A stretch of 64,000 nt of DNA from SAR116 cluster bacterium AG-321-A13 (GTDB lineage: Bacteria > Pseudomonadota > Alphaproteobacteria > Puniceispirillales > Marisalimonadaceae), in NCBI GenBank assembly GCA_003283875.1, contig QBXD01000001.1, positions 58,115 through 122,114 of the forward strand. Reading direction: 5' to 3'. The stretch's first letter is position 1. Every line of letters starts with the position of its first letter. The notes beneath the pieces are model-generated. The model did not search any database. It saw only the letters and a list, made by a program, of their open reading frames with translations, and was not told where the DNA came from. Both the position numbers and the translations under genes were made by a program. Positions 10,316 to 19,854 of the stretch are shown one piece after another.

Positions 10316-10988
10316 TTAAACCATTATCTAATTTAATTATTTTATTACATTGTTTAGCAATTGTCTCATCATGAGTAACTAATATTAGCGTTGAAGCAAA
10401 ATCACTCTGTAGTTTGAAAATTAATTTCATAACTTCTTCACTGTTTCTTTTATCTAAATTGCCTGTGGGTTCATCTGCAATTATAATTTCTGGAGAAGAT
10501 ATTAAAGATCTAGCAATTGCAACTCTTTGTTGCTCACCTCCAGATAGTTGGTGGGGATAATGATTGAGTCTTTTTTTAAGCCCAACTGACTTTAACAACT
10601 CAGTTCCTTTTTTGTCATCAATTAATACTCCAGAAATTTGATTGGGCAAGTTAACATTCTCTAAAGCAGTCATTGATGGTAATAAGTTAAAAGATTGAAA
10701 AATAATACCTACATTTTTTGATCTATAATTAGCTAATTCATCTTCTTCCAAGTCATGAATTGCTGCACCTTTAAAAAATATTTTCCCTTTAGAGATTAAC
10801 TCTAAGCCAGCTATTGTCATTGCTAATGTAGATTTTCCTGCTCCACTTTCACCAATTACACTAATGCTATTATCTTTAAGAATTTTTAAGTTTATTCCTT
10901 TTAAAATATTAACTGTTTCTACATTACTTTTTAGGCTGACATGAACATTTTCCAGCTCAATGATATGATTTTTACTATTATTATTCAT
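10299..10988 (-). CDS. ABC transporter ATP-binding protein (YbbA/LolD-like)
   Basis: Walker A GESGAGKST, signature LSGGEQQRVAIARS, Walker B IIIADEPTGNLD. Confidence 0.93.
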   Translation of the reverse strand: MNNNSKNHIIELENVHVSLKSNVETVNILKGINLKILKDNSISVIGESGAGKSTLAMTIAGLELISKGKIFFKGAAIHDLEEDELANYRSKNVGIIFQSFNLLPSMTALENVNLPNQISGVLIDDKKGTELLKSVGLKKRLNHYPHQLSGGEQQRVAIARSLISSPEIIIADEPTGNLDKRNSEEVMKLIFKLQSDFASTLILVTHDETIAKQCNKIIKLDNGLIVKDE

Positions 10989-11068
10989 TTGTAATTACAT
11001 CAATTTATTATGTTGTTTTCTAATTATCTTTCTTGTAGACAAATGGAAATTATGGTTTCTAGTTAATA

Positions 11069-11701
11069 ATGGACTATATAAAAAAACTTACATTTACAAT
11101 TTTTTTCTTTATATCATTTGTTGTAAATATAGCACATTCTAAAACAACAAAAGTTATTGTTTTTGGCGACAGTCTAATTGCAGGATATGGATTATTAAAA
11201 GAAGATGGTTTCGTTAATCAATTACAAAATAAAATCACTCATTCTAAAATTAATTTAAAGCTAACAAATTCTGGAGTTTCTGGTGAAACTTCCACCGGTT
11301 TATTGAATAGGTTTAAATGGGTATTAGAAGAAGAGTATGACGCAGTAATAATTTCAATTGGTGCCAACGATGCACTAAGAGGAATTAATCCCATAATAAC
11401 TTATAGAAATATTGAGAATATCTTAACACATTTAAAAAAAATTAAAATTCCTACAATGCTTATCGGTATGAAAGCACCGTCTAACCTTGGAAGGGAATAT
11501 GTAAATGAATTTAATGCCATTTACCCAAGCTTGTCTAAAAAATTCGATGTATTTTTTTATCCATTCTTTTTGAAAGATGTAGCTTTGGAGCCTTCTTACA
11601 ATCAAAAAGATATGATACACCCTAATAAAAAAGGGGTTGTTAAAATTGTTGAAAATATTTTTCCATACTTTCTACGTTTTTATAAAAGTCTAATAAACTA
11701 A
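11069..11701 (+). CDS. tesA: Arylesterase / lysophospholipase L1-like GDSL (SGNH) hydrolase
   Basis: Signal peptide, GDSLIAGYGL, SISIGANDALRG, DMIHPNKKG; divergent from a YbbA/YbbP pair as in the known tesA-ybbAP arrangement. Confidence 0.85.
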   Translation: MDYIKKLTFTIFFFISFVVNIAHSKTTKVIVFGDSLIAGYGLLKEDGFVNQLQNKITHSKINLKLTNSGVSGETSTGLLNRFKWVLEEEYDAVIISIGANDALRGINPIITYRNIENILTHLKKIKIPTMLIGMKAPSNLGREYVNEFNAIYPSLSKKFDVFFYPFFLKDVALEPSYNQKDMIHPNKKGVVKIVENIFPYFLRFYKSLIN

Positions 11702-11875
11702 TTATCTTCTAAAAATTAATAATCTTAAAACTCTCCAAAGGCCTCTGAATGCTAGAGCCCTAATCATTGGGTTACTAAACAATCTTTTGAAAAAAGTTAT
11801 AATTTTTGTAGGATGATTTTTCAAAAAAAAGATAAGTACAACCATTATTACAATAATAAATAAGAATTTTATCAT
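11702..11875 (-). CDS. Small hypothetical membrane protein (57 aa)
   Basis: Translation MIKFLFIIVIMVVLIFFLKNHPTKIITFFKRLFSNPMIRALAFRGLWRVLRLLIFRR*; its ATG overlaps the upstream TGA (ATGA at 11872-11875). Not in ORF track. Confidence 0.55.
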   Translation of the reverse strand: MIKFLFIIVIMVVLIFFLKNHPTKIITFFKRLFSNPMIRALAFRGLWRVLRLLIFRR

Positions 11876-12639
11876 TTTGTATTTATACTAATAGAGCCCA
11901 AATCACCAAAATCAGCTGTAATTTTATCTCCAGATTTTATTGGTAATGGCATTGAACACGTTCCTGTAGAAACAATCATACCTTTATGAATGGTAATATC
12001 ATTTTGTGATAATTCATTTACCAACCAAGTTAAGGCAATTCTTGGGTCTTCCAAAACATTCGCTCCAATGCCGTCATGCTGAAGATTTGCAGAATTGTAT
12101 ATCTTAACTTTGTGTTTTGATAAATCAAGTGATTGCCAAGGATAGTCTATTCCTTGTGAGATTGCAAACTGGTGTGCACATGCATTATCTAAAATTAAGT
12201 TAAACTCTCCAACAGTTGCGAAATTTTTAAAGCGAGAATCAGGTAACTCTATTGAAAGATGCAATGATTCAACTAACTTTATGACATCTTCAAGATTATA
12301 TAATGTTTTTGTAGGTTTTAAAGTTTCCCCTATTTTAAAAGCAAATTCCGGCTCTGCAACAGCCATTTTATTATGACCAAAAATAATAGTGTCTTCTGGT
12401 TTATAAAGTTTATTTTGTAAAATTCTACCTGCTAAAGGTCCTCCAACACCAATATGTTTTTGTCCTTCTTTACTAGTTGCAGCGATCTTCCAACCTACAG
12501 TGATGTCATTACTAAATTTTTCTAAATTTTCCTGAATTTTATAAGCTTCTTTTCGTGAACTTGGTATTAATTTTTTCGGCAAAGAAGTAATTTTTTGGCC
12601 ATTTTCCCAACTGTTCCAAATTAACTCAGCTACATGCAT
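11872..12639 (-). CDS. 2-keto-4-pentenoate hydratase / fumarylacetoacetase-fold family
   Basis: VGWKIAATSKEGQKHIGVGGPLAGRI, AVAEPEFAFKI, LSIELPDSRF. Confidence 0.85.
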   Translation of the reverse strand: MHVAELIWNSWENGQKITSLPKKLIPSSRKEAYKIQENLEKFSNDITVGWKIAATSKEGQKHIGVGGPLAGRILQNKLYKPEDTIIFGHNKMAVAEPEFAFKIGETLKPTKTLYNLEDVIKLVESLHLSIELPDSRFKNFATVGEFNLILDNACAHQFAISQGIDYPWQSLDLSKHKVKIYNSANLQHDGIGANVLEDPRIALTWLVNELSQNDITIHKGMIVSTGTCSMPLPIKSGDKITADFGDLGSISINTK

Positions 12640-12660
12640 AATTTAAGTCCTTAAAGAGTG

Positions 12661-13167
12661 TTAATTTAATTTCTTTGATTTTTCCCAAGTAGTTATATCT
12701 TGTGCAATAGGAGGTAAAGGAATTTGACCAAACATTTCTGCAATTATACCTCTATGATAACCACCATGCATTACAAGATGCGTTATAATCATAGATCTAG
12801 ACATAGAAACCTTGTTCCCACCAATCAAGTCACAATCAACTAACTCAAGTAAATCATCATCAGATAAATTATTAGTATAATTTTTAATTGATGTTTCTTC
12901 TTTTTTTTTGGCTTCCCAAAGCTCTTGTATATCTTCAAATAATATAGTCTGAAGGTGATCAAAAGCATGTTTTTCTTGTTTCATATTAGCAAGCCAAACC
13001 TTATCTATAACCAATAAGTGATTTAAAGAATTTCTTATACTATTCATGAAAGATTTACGTTGTTTATTAATTTCATTAGGAGATAATTGAACTATAACTT
13101 TAAAAAATTCATCGTTAGCCCAACTATTATAATTAAGAAGATTTATAAGATAGTTTAGGTTGTTCAT
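12661..13167 (-). CDS. DinB family protein
   Basis: LLNYNSWANDEFF, SIRNSLNHLLVIDKVWL, IITHLVMHGGYHRGIIAEMF: conserved His pattern of the DinB fold. Confidence 0.9.
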   Translation of the reverse strand: MNNLNYLINLLNYNSWANDEFFKVIVQLSPNEINKQRKSFMNSIRNSLNHLLVIDKVWLANMKQEKHAFDHLQTILFEDIQELWEAKKKEETSIKNYTNNLSDDDLLELVDCDLIGGNKVSMSRSMIITHLVMHGGYHRGIIAEMFGQIPLPPIAQDITTWEKSKKLN

Positions 13168-13195
13168 AAGAATTCACCCCAATGATAATTATGAT

Positions 13196-13345
13196 CTATT
13201 TCTTATTATTTAGATTATTAAATAAAAATTTAAATAATGTTTTCTTTTTATTATCTTGAATTTTCCATCTTTTTTTTAGAACTCTATAAAGGAATATACA
13301 ACCAAGACCTAAAATCAAATAAATGTAAGCTGTTGAATTTTCCAT
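13196..13345 (-). CDS. Small hypothetical membrane protein (49 aa)
   Basis: Translation MENSTAYIYLILGLGCIFLYRVLKKRWKIQDNKKKTLFKFLFNNLNNKK*; one TM helix and a basic tail, filling an otherwise empty gap. Not in ORF track. Confidence 0.45.
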   Translation of the reverse strand: MENSTAYIYLILGLGCIFLYRVLKKRWKIQDNKKKTLFKFLFNNLNNKK

Positions 13346-13419
13346 TGACCATTCTAAAAGTTTTTGAATGATATTAACTTGATATTTTATACTACAGAAG
13401 TCAAGTAAGCTGAGTAAAT

Positions 13420-13626
13420 TTAATAATGGGGTGGAATGTCATCAGAAGTATTTAATTTATCTGTGTTATTATTTTGCATATTTTCTATATCTAATTTTAG
13501 TGTTTTAATTTGCAACGTAAGCTCTTGTATCTCTTTTTGTTGATTATAGATTTCATCACTCATACTTATTATCTCATTTTGAAAAAGAGTAATTTTTTCT
13601 TCAAGAATCTGAATTTTTTTGTTCAT
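13420..13626 (-). CDS. slyX: SlyX family protein
   Basis: Short coiled coil ending DIPPHY, the SlyX C-terminal signature. Confidence 0.8.
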   Translation of the reverse strand: MNKKIQILEEKITLFQNEIISMSDEIYNQQKEIQELTLQIKTLKLDIENMQNNNTDKLNTSDDIPPHY

Positions 13627-13714
13627 ATTGCTACTTATAATTTTAATTTATGATATAAATATCTTATGAAGATTATAGTTGGAATATTTTTATTTTTTTG
13701 CGTTTTAAACATAG

Positions 13715-15079
13715 CTATGTATTCATTATCTTTTTTTGGTTAATTTCACTATTCCAATCTGGTCCTAACATACATAAACTTAAACCAATGCCAGTAATAG
13801 CAAGTCCAAATGATACCGCATAAAATATGTGACTTAAAGACCAAGAAAATATAATAGTAAGATAACAAACAACAGATACAGTCAAAAATCTTATTATCCC
13901 TACTATCACTGGGAAAAATATCTTACCAGTTCCCTGACTAGCAAAATATAATGTTTGTCCTGCTGCAAAAAAACAGTAAAATGGACCAACTATTATTAAA
14001 TAAAGAATAGCATATTTTTCAGATAAAATATTTGTTTCAAAATTGTATAACCAAAGTTCTGGATAAATAGCTACTGCTATACTAATGACGCCTATAATAA
14101 TAAAAGATATTATTGCACCAACCCAAGCAATTTTTTTTGCCCTGCTCATTTGATTTGCACCGGCATTAATACCAACTGCAGCTGTAAGAACAGATCCGAT
14201 ACCAAATACTAATGGAGTAATTATAATTTCTAACCTACTTCCAAGACCGTAACCAGCAAGAGCTTCAATGCCATAATGACTTACTGAAGCTGTCACGACG
14301 GCAACTGTTCCTGCAATTGTAATGCTATTGATTAGACCTCCAGCCCCTACTTTCATTATATCTAAAAAGGATTTTTTGTTTAGAGGGTAAGTTCTGAGCT
14401 TTATGGTTTTTTGTTTATATTTAATATAAAGATATAAATATATCATCATAAGGAAATGTGAAACAACCATGGCAATTGCTGGCCCAATAATACCCAAACT
14501 TTTAAACCCAAACCAACCTACTGTAAAAACCCCACCTAAAAAGATCTGAAATAAGCAACCTAAAATTTGTACCTTTGCAGGAACAACAAATTCTCCCATA
14601 GCTCTTAAAATTGCTGAAAAAATATAGAGTAACCACGTGAAGACAGCTCCTCCAAAAGCAATCTGTGAAAAAACAACAGCTCCGTCCAAAACATCATTGC
14701 TACCACCCATTGATGAATAAATGTGATTTGGTAAAAATCCAAATATTATTGTGTAAATTAATGACATAAAAATGCCTATTAAAACAGCATGCCAAATAGC
14801 TGAATTAGCATCTTCAATTAATCCTGCTCCTAAAAATCTTGAAATAGATGATGTACTTGCCCCACCAATTGCACCAGCAGACATCATTTGCATCAGTGTT
14901 AAAAATGGAAAAACTAAAGCTAAACTTGCGAGTGGGACATTTCCTAATTGTGAGACAAAATAGGCATCTGTTATTATTATTAACACCATTGAAATTCCAG
15001 TGATTGAATTTGGCAATGAAAGTTTACAAATCATTTTTAAAACAGGACCGTTCAAAATCATATCAAGATTATTTTTCAT
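13715..15079 (-). CDS. MATE family efflux transporter
   Basis: 454 aa, about 12 TM segments; SLPNSITGISMVLIIITDAYFVSQLGNVPLASLALVFPFLTLMQ. Confidence 0.92.
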   Translation of the reverse strand: MKNNLDMILNGPVLKMICKLSLPNSITGISMVLIIITDAYFVSQLGNVPLASLALVFPFLTLMQMMSAGAIGGASTSSISRFLGAGLIEDANSAIWHAVLIGIFMSLIYTIIFGFLPNHIYSSMGGSNDVLDGAVVFSQIAFGGAVFTWLLYIFSAILRAMGEFVVPAKVQILGCLFQIFLGGVFTVGWFGFKSLGIIGPAIAMVVSHFLMMIYLYLYIKYKQKTIKLRTYPLNKKSFLDIMKVGAGGLINSITIAGTVAVVTASVSHYGIEALAGYGLGSRLEIIITPLVFGIGSVLTAAVGINAGANQMSRAKKIAWVGAIISFIIIGVISIAVAIYPELWLYNFETNILSEKYAILYLIIVGPFYCFFAAGQTLYFASQGTGKIFFPVIVGIIRFLTVSVVCYLTIIFSWSLSHIFYAVSFGLAITGIGLSLCMLGPDWNSEINQKKIMNT

Positions 15080-15117
15080 TGGCTAAACTTTTCGAAATGT
15101 TATCACTAAAACAAAAT

Positions 15118-16098
15118 CTAAATGGGCATAGGCGGACATCTTCCTTCAGCTTTAAGTACTTGAAAGGCCCTCAATGTATTCTCAATCCCTTTTTCAACGG
15201 AAATGGAAGGATATTCACCAATCTGATTTCTCAGAGGCAGATCATCTAAATCTGGAGGAAAAGGTAGCGATTGACCAATACAGCTTACAGATGCATTTTC
15301 TTTTAACTTCTTAATTATAGATAACCCATTTTCTATTGTTTCACATGGACCATTAAGATTAAAAACGTGTGAGCCAACCATGTCTTTGCTTACAGATGTG
15401 ATAAATGCTAAAGCTGACTCACCTGCATATAACCAGCTATATTTTCCAGTATATGGTATTACAAAGCTTTCGCCTAAAGCTGCAGCTTGAATAGCTAGGG
15501 TGTTTTTTGAACTCATTCCTTGATCTCTTGCCAAACCATATACAATATTAGGTCTAATACCGATAGATGGAACTTCCCAGTCAGCCCAATAAACAAATGC
15601 TGTATGCTCATTAGCTAGTTTATATGCACCATATAACGTTTCTTTCCAAGGACCTTTAGGAGGCATTCCTAAGGCAGCAACCGAAGATGCATAAACAGTC
15701 CTCTTAATATTTGCTTCTTTAGCAATTTCAAGAATATTAATTGTGCCTTCTACATTGACACGAGCACCTAATGCTGGATCTGCCGCACAAAATGGTACTT
15801 GAAGACCCGCTAGATGAATTATAGCACCTGGATTAGAGCTTATGATAATTTTCTTTAGCATTTTAAGATCGGTAATGTCGCACTCTTGCCATTTAATTTT
15901 AGACGCTTCATTACCAAGAAGAAGTTTAAGTCGATCTTTATTATTGGACAAATCAATAGCTACACAAGGAATGTTAGATCTATATAGAATTGTAAGAATC
16001 CATGCTCCAATGCAACCACCAGCACCTGTAACAATTACAGGTCTGTCAAAAGTATTATTTTTAATCAACAAATCATCAGTTAAAAAATCTAGACTCAT
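15118..16098 (-). CDS. NAD-dependent epimerase/dehydratase (extended SDR)
   Basis: VTGAGGCIGAWI Rossmann motif, IIHLAGLQ, YGAYKLANE (YxxxK). Confidence 0.9.
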   Translation of the reverse strand: MSLDFLTDDLLIKNNTFDRPVIVTGAGGCIGAWILTILYRSNIPCVAIDLSNNKDRLKLLLGNEASKIKWQECDITDLKMLKKIIISSNPGAIIHLAGLQVPFCAADPALGARVNVEGTINILEIAKEANIKRTVYASSVAALGMPPKGPWKETLYGAYKLANEHTAFVYWADWEVPSIGIRPNIVYGLARDQGMSSKNTLAIQAAALGESFVIPYTGKYSWLYAGESALAFITSVSKDMVGSHVFNLNGPCETIENGLSIIKKLKENASVSCIGQSLPFPPDLDDLPLRNQIGEYPSISVEKGIENTLRAFQVLKAEGRCPPMPI

Positions 16099-16164
16099 TA
16101 TCTGCCCCCCTTATAGAATTATCCATTAGAGACTCATATAGTACTCAGCTCTAATAAACAAAAT

Positions 16165-17304
16165 TTATTGTGTCTTGTTTACAAATTTATTTATGTCAAT
16201 TGCTAATTCTCTTGGTTTTTCCATAGCTGCAAAATGGCCTCCAGAAGCATGAGATGACCATAATACAATATTTTTATAAAATTGAGATGCCAAAGTAATT
16301 GGTGGTGAAAATATCTCTTTTGGAAATTCACTATAACCCATTGGAACATTGATTGGTGAATTTTTATTAATAGGCCAATCAACCGATCTGTGACGCATTA
16401 AATATGGCCAAAAAGAAGCACCTATACATCCAGAAAACCAATATAAAGATATATTAGCTAACATAGTATTTATATTAATTTTATCAAACAAATCATTATC
16501 ATTATCTGTCCAAGTATAAAATTTTTCAGCTATATATGAACATAAAGCCACAGGAGATGAATTTAAAGCATGTGCTAATGTAAAGGGTTTAGTACCCTGA
16601 ATTTGTTGATAGCCTGTCTCAAATTTCATAAAGTGTTTTAGCTTTTCATAATATATTGCTTCTTCTGGATTATTAGCTTCTTTATCAAGACCTCTAGGTA
16701 GCGGTAGCATATTCAAGTGAACACCTGAAATATTTTTTGGTGCATTAACAGCCATAATAGAAGCTATAAATGATCCTAAATCACCACCTTGTATGAAATA
16801 TTTTTTGTAGCCAAGGGTATTCATCAAGTCAATAAAATGGCTAGAAATTTCTTGTAAGCTCAATAGTTTTTGCGATGGTGAAAATGAAAAACCTACATTT
16901 GGTAAAGTAGGAATTATTAAATCAAAAGGTTGATTACCTTTAAGACTATTTTTTTCAGGATTTGTTAGTAAAGGAATTACATCTAAAAATTCAAAAATTG
17001 AACCAGGCCATCCATGAATTAAAAGAAGAGGCAGAGCATTCTCTTCAGTTGATTTTACATGCAAAAAATGTGTTTTTACACTATCCTTAGTAAAAATAAA
17101 TTGATTAAATTTATTTAGATTACTTTCCTCTTTTTTCCACGAAAATTGATTTTTCCAGTAGTCAATTATGTATGATATTTTTTCAAATGAAATACCTGCA
17201 TCATTGTTATAATTCGACCCCCAGTCTAAAATTCTACCATTCGTAATTTTAAAATTTAAGTCTTCTAAAGCTTTATTATCTATATTTGATTTAAATTTCT
17301 CCAT
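16165..17304 (-). CDS. Epoxide hydrolase (alpha/beta hydrolase, epoxide-hydrolase N-terminal domain)
   Basis: LLIHGWPGSIFEFLDVIPLL, FIQGGDLGSFIA, ASGGHFAAMEKP. Confidence 0.9.
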   Translation of the reverse strand: MEKFKSNIDNKALEDLNFKITNGRILDWGSNYNNDAGISFEKISYIIDYWKNQFSWKKEESNLNKFNQFIFTKDSVKTHFLHVKSTEENALPLLLIHGWPGSIFEFLDVIPLLTNPEKNSLKGNQPFDLIIPTLPNVGFSFSPSQKLLSLQEISSHFIDLMNTLGYKKYFIQGGDLGSFIASIMAVNAPKNISGVHLNMLPLPRGLDKEANNPEEAIYYEKLKHFMKFETGYQQIQGTKPFTLAHALNSSPVALCSYIAEKFYTWTDNDNDLFDKININTMLANISLYWFSGCIGASFWPYLMRHRSVDWPINKNSPINVPMGYSEFPKEIFSPPITLASQFYKNIVLWSSHASGGHFAAMEKPRELAIDINKFVNKTQ

Positions 17305-17374
17305 TTCACTTCAACCCTCTAAAAGATGTAAAATATTTTATTGTAAAACTTTGGTTGTAAACTAATATAAAACA

Positions 17375-17926
17375 ATGAATAAAATCATTATTAAAGTTTT
17401 CTTTTATTTTAACTTATTAATTTTTTCCAGTTTTTCATCATTAGCTGAGACCTTTGTTTATTCTGGTGGCTGTTTTTGGTGTACAGAAGCAGATACTGAA
17501 AAATTGAAGGGGGTTAATGAGGTAATAAGTGGATTCACTGCAGGTACCACAAAAGATCCTAAATACATACCTGGGCAATGGGGCGATCACCGTGAAGCTG
17601 CTCTAGTTAAATATAACCCTGAAATAATTAGTTTTAAAGAATTAGTGGTTCATGTGTTTAAAACAATTGATTATGAAGATAATAACGGACAGTTTTGTGA
17701 CCGGGGAAGATCGTATAGTCCGGCTATTTATTATAAAACAAATGAAGAAAAATCAATTATCTTATCTTTAGCTCCAAAAACATCTATAGTGCCTATAGAA
17801 AAAGAGACTAAGTTTTATCCAGTTAGATTAGAACATCAAGATTATTATAAAAAGCAAAGTTACAAATATGAATATTACAGATTCATGTGTAGACGTGATA
17901 AACGCTTAGAACAGCTCAATAACTGA
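17375..17926 (+). CDS. msrA: Peptide-methionine (S)-S-oxide reductase
   Basis: SGGCFWCTEADTEKLKGV catalytic motif, secreted N-terminus. Confidence 0.9.
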   Translation: MNKIIIKVFFYFNLLIFSSFSSLAETFVYSGGCFWCTEADTEKLKGVNEVISGFTAGTTKDPKYIPGQWGDHREAALVKYNPEIISFKELVVHVFKTIDYEDNNGQFCDRGRSYSPAIYYKTNEEKSIILSLAPKTSIVPIEKETKFYPVRLEHQDYYKKQSYKYEYYRFMCRRDKRLEQLNN

Positions 17927-17931
17927 ATTAA

Positions 17932-18540
17932 TTATATTTTTGCCAAATTTCTATTGCCTCTTGGATCAACCCAGCCAATTAGACCATCATCTCTTTTATA
18001 AACCATGTTTAATCCACTATGTTTTTTATTTCTAAACATTAAAGCTGAAATATTTCCCATTTTCATTTTTTCTAGAGCGTCTATGACAGTCAATTCTTCA
18101 ATTTCAGTATCCAACTCTGCAAAAATAAGTGGTTCTTGATAATTTGTTTCTTTTTGTTTTGAAATTGATGTCGGAGGTTCATTAATTATGTGAAATTGAG
18201 CATTTAAGGAGTTTACTTTATTATTATTTTTATTATTTTCATTGTTTTTATAATTTTTAATTTTTCTTTTATATCTTCGTAATTGTTTTGATAATTTTTC
18301 CAGGGTTTCATTGAATGCTAGTTTAGCAGTTTGCCCAGAAGATTGAGCTGTAAACTCCATTTTTTTATTAATATGAAGTACAATTATTATATAAAATAAT
18401 TTGTTATTTTTAGAAACACTGATTATTGATGAGATTGGATTAGGAAAATATTTTTGGATTGATTCTAAGAGACTTAATTCTGCATATTTGGAAAAAGTTT
18501 CACCAACTTTAACTTGCTTTCCAAATATTTTAAAGTTCAT
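17932..18540 (-). CDS. hpf: Ribosome hibernation promoting factor, long form
   Basis: N-terminal RaiA/HPF fold plus C-terminal VIDALEKMKMGNISALMFRNKKHSGLNMVYKRDDGLIGWVDP dimerisation domain. Confidence 0.88.
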   Translation of the reverse strand: MNFKIFGKQVKVGETFSKYAELSLLESIQKYFPNPISSIISVSKNNKLFYIIIVLHINKKMEFTAQSSGQTAKLAFNETLEKLSKQLRRYKRKIKNYKNNENNKNNNKVNSLNAQFHIINEPPTSISKQKETNYQEPLIFAELDTEIEELTVIDALEKMKMGNISALMFRNKKHSGLNMVYKRDDGLIGWVDPRGNRNLAKI

Positions 18541-18670
18541 ATATAACTCCTAAATATCTTATTATTATAACAAAACTATAATAAGTTTTTGTCAATAATT
18601 TTATTTTTTTAATATTGAGTTGATATAAATTAATATTACTTAAGTTTTTGTAGTTTATGAGGAGTTAAAC

Positions 18671-18973
18671 GTGTCAGCTTACCTTATTGTTAAATCTGAT
18701 ACTAGTCAGATAGATAGTAAAGATTTTGATTATTGGTATGAAAATGAACATTTATATGAAGCTAAGAAACAGTTTATGGCTAAAAATGCAAAAAGAGGGT
18801 GGGTACAAAATTCAAATTTTCATCTTGCTATATATGAATTTGAAAATATTAAAAAAGCAAAAAATGCAATGGTTTCAAAAAAATTACAATCACTGATAAA
18901 AAAATTTGATAAAAAATGGGATTTTAAAGTTACTAGAACACGTGAATTAGTCAATCTAACTCAAATTATATAG
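18671..18973 (+). CDS. Hypothetical protein, possible dimeric alpha/beta-barrel fold
   Basis: 100-aa ORF, MSAYLIVKSDTSQIDSKDFDYWYENEHLYEAKKQF...; good reading frame with GAGG upstream. Confidence 0.6.
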   Translation: MSAYLIVKSDTSQIDSKDFDYWYENEHLYEAKKQFMAKNAKRGWVQNSNFHLAIYEFENIKKAKNAMVSKKLQSLIKKFDKKWDFKVTRTRELVNLTQII

Positions 18974-18983
18974 ATCTTTAATT

Positions 18984-19195
18984 TTAAATTTCATTAGATA
19001 TTTCAATCAAATTATTATCAAGATCTCTTATGTAAATAAATTTTTTGGTTCCCAAACTTGAGTGATTTTCTTTTGATATTATCAGAAGTTTAAGTAACCT
19101 CGTTTAGATCCATTCCTAATATATTGGTGTAAAAATCTATAGATAAATTTATGTCATTTACTGTTGTTACAACGTTATCAATAAAAAGTGTCAGT
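18984..19195 (-). pseudogene. VOC (glyoxalase/bleomycin resistance) family pseudogene
   Basis: Reverse-strand pieces LFIDNVVTTVNDINLSIDFYTNILGMDLNEVT*TSDN.KRKSLKFGNQKIYLH and, in another frame, YIRDLDNNLIEISNEI*; internal stop and missing centre. Confidence 0.75.
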
Positions 19196-19274
19196 AATTT
19201 CCTACAATAAAATATTTTACATAATATTTTAAGTTAATAGAATAATATTTAAAAATAAATAGAAAGTATAATTT

Positions 19275-19682
19275 ATGAAATTTTTTAAAGTTAATTTTAT
19301 TTTATTAATTTTTATTATTTTTTTATTTCCCTCTAAATTAATAGCAAATGATATATATTTACCATCGGCTGGCTTTGACTGCAGTGATGATAATTACAAA
19401 TTTGAATTTCTTTTTGATAGATCAAAAGATATGGATAATCCAAAAGTATATAGACGAATTAATGGTAAGTTTACCGAAATAGGAAATCTTTTAGCTGAAA
19501 AACAAGGTGCTTATGTGATTTGGGAAGATAAAGATTTTTTTAAAACAACGGATTTTGCATGGACTTTTGACAAGGTTACCTCGAAGCTGTCATCTATAGT
19601 ACTAAGTGTGGGCCTTGGAATCGAAAAATTAGATAAGATACCTAAACCAATGACCTGTATGCAAAAAATATTTTATTACTAA
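19275..19682 (+). CDS. Hypothetical secreted protein
   Basis: Signal peptide MKFFKVNFILLIFIIFLFPSKLIAND; mature 110 aa with two Cys. Confidence 0.65.
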   Translation: MKFFKVNFILLIFIIFLFPSKLIANDIYLPSAGFDCSDDNYKFEFLFDRSKDMDNPKVYRRINGKFTEIGNLLAEKQGAYVIWEDKDFFKTTDFAWTFDKVTSKLSSIVLSVGLGIEKLDKIPKPMTCMQKIFYY

Positions 19683-19777
19683 TTTTTGATAGTTTTTACA
19701 TTTAATTTATACAAATTTTTGATACATTTGTTTTGACTTAAGTATTTTTAAGTAATAAATAATAAAATTATAATTAT

Positions 19778-19854
19778 GGACGCGTAGCTCAGCTGGATAG
19801 AGCAACTGCCTTCTAAGCAGTAGGTCAGAGGTTCGAATCCTCTCGCGTTCACCA
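19778..19854 (+). tRNA. tRNA-Arg (anticodon TCT)
   Basis: Acceptor GGACGCG/CGCGTTC, D-loop AGCTCAGCTGGATAGAGC, anticodon arm ACTGC-CTTCTAA-GCAGT (anticodon TCT), T-arm AGAGGTTCGAATCCTCT, encoded CCA. Confidence 0.95.
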
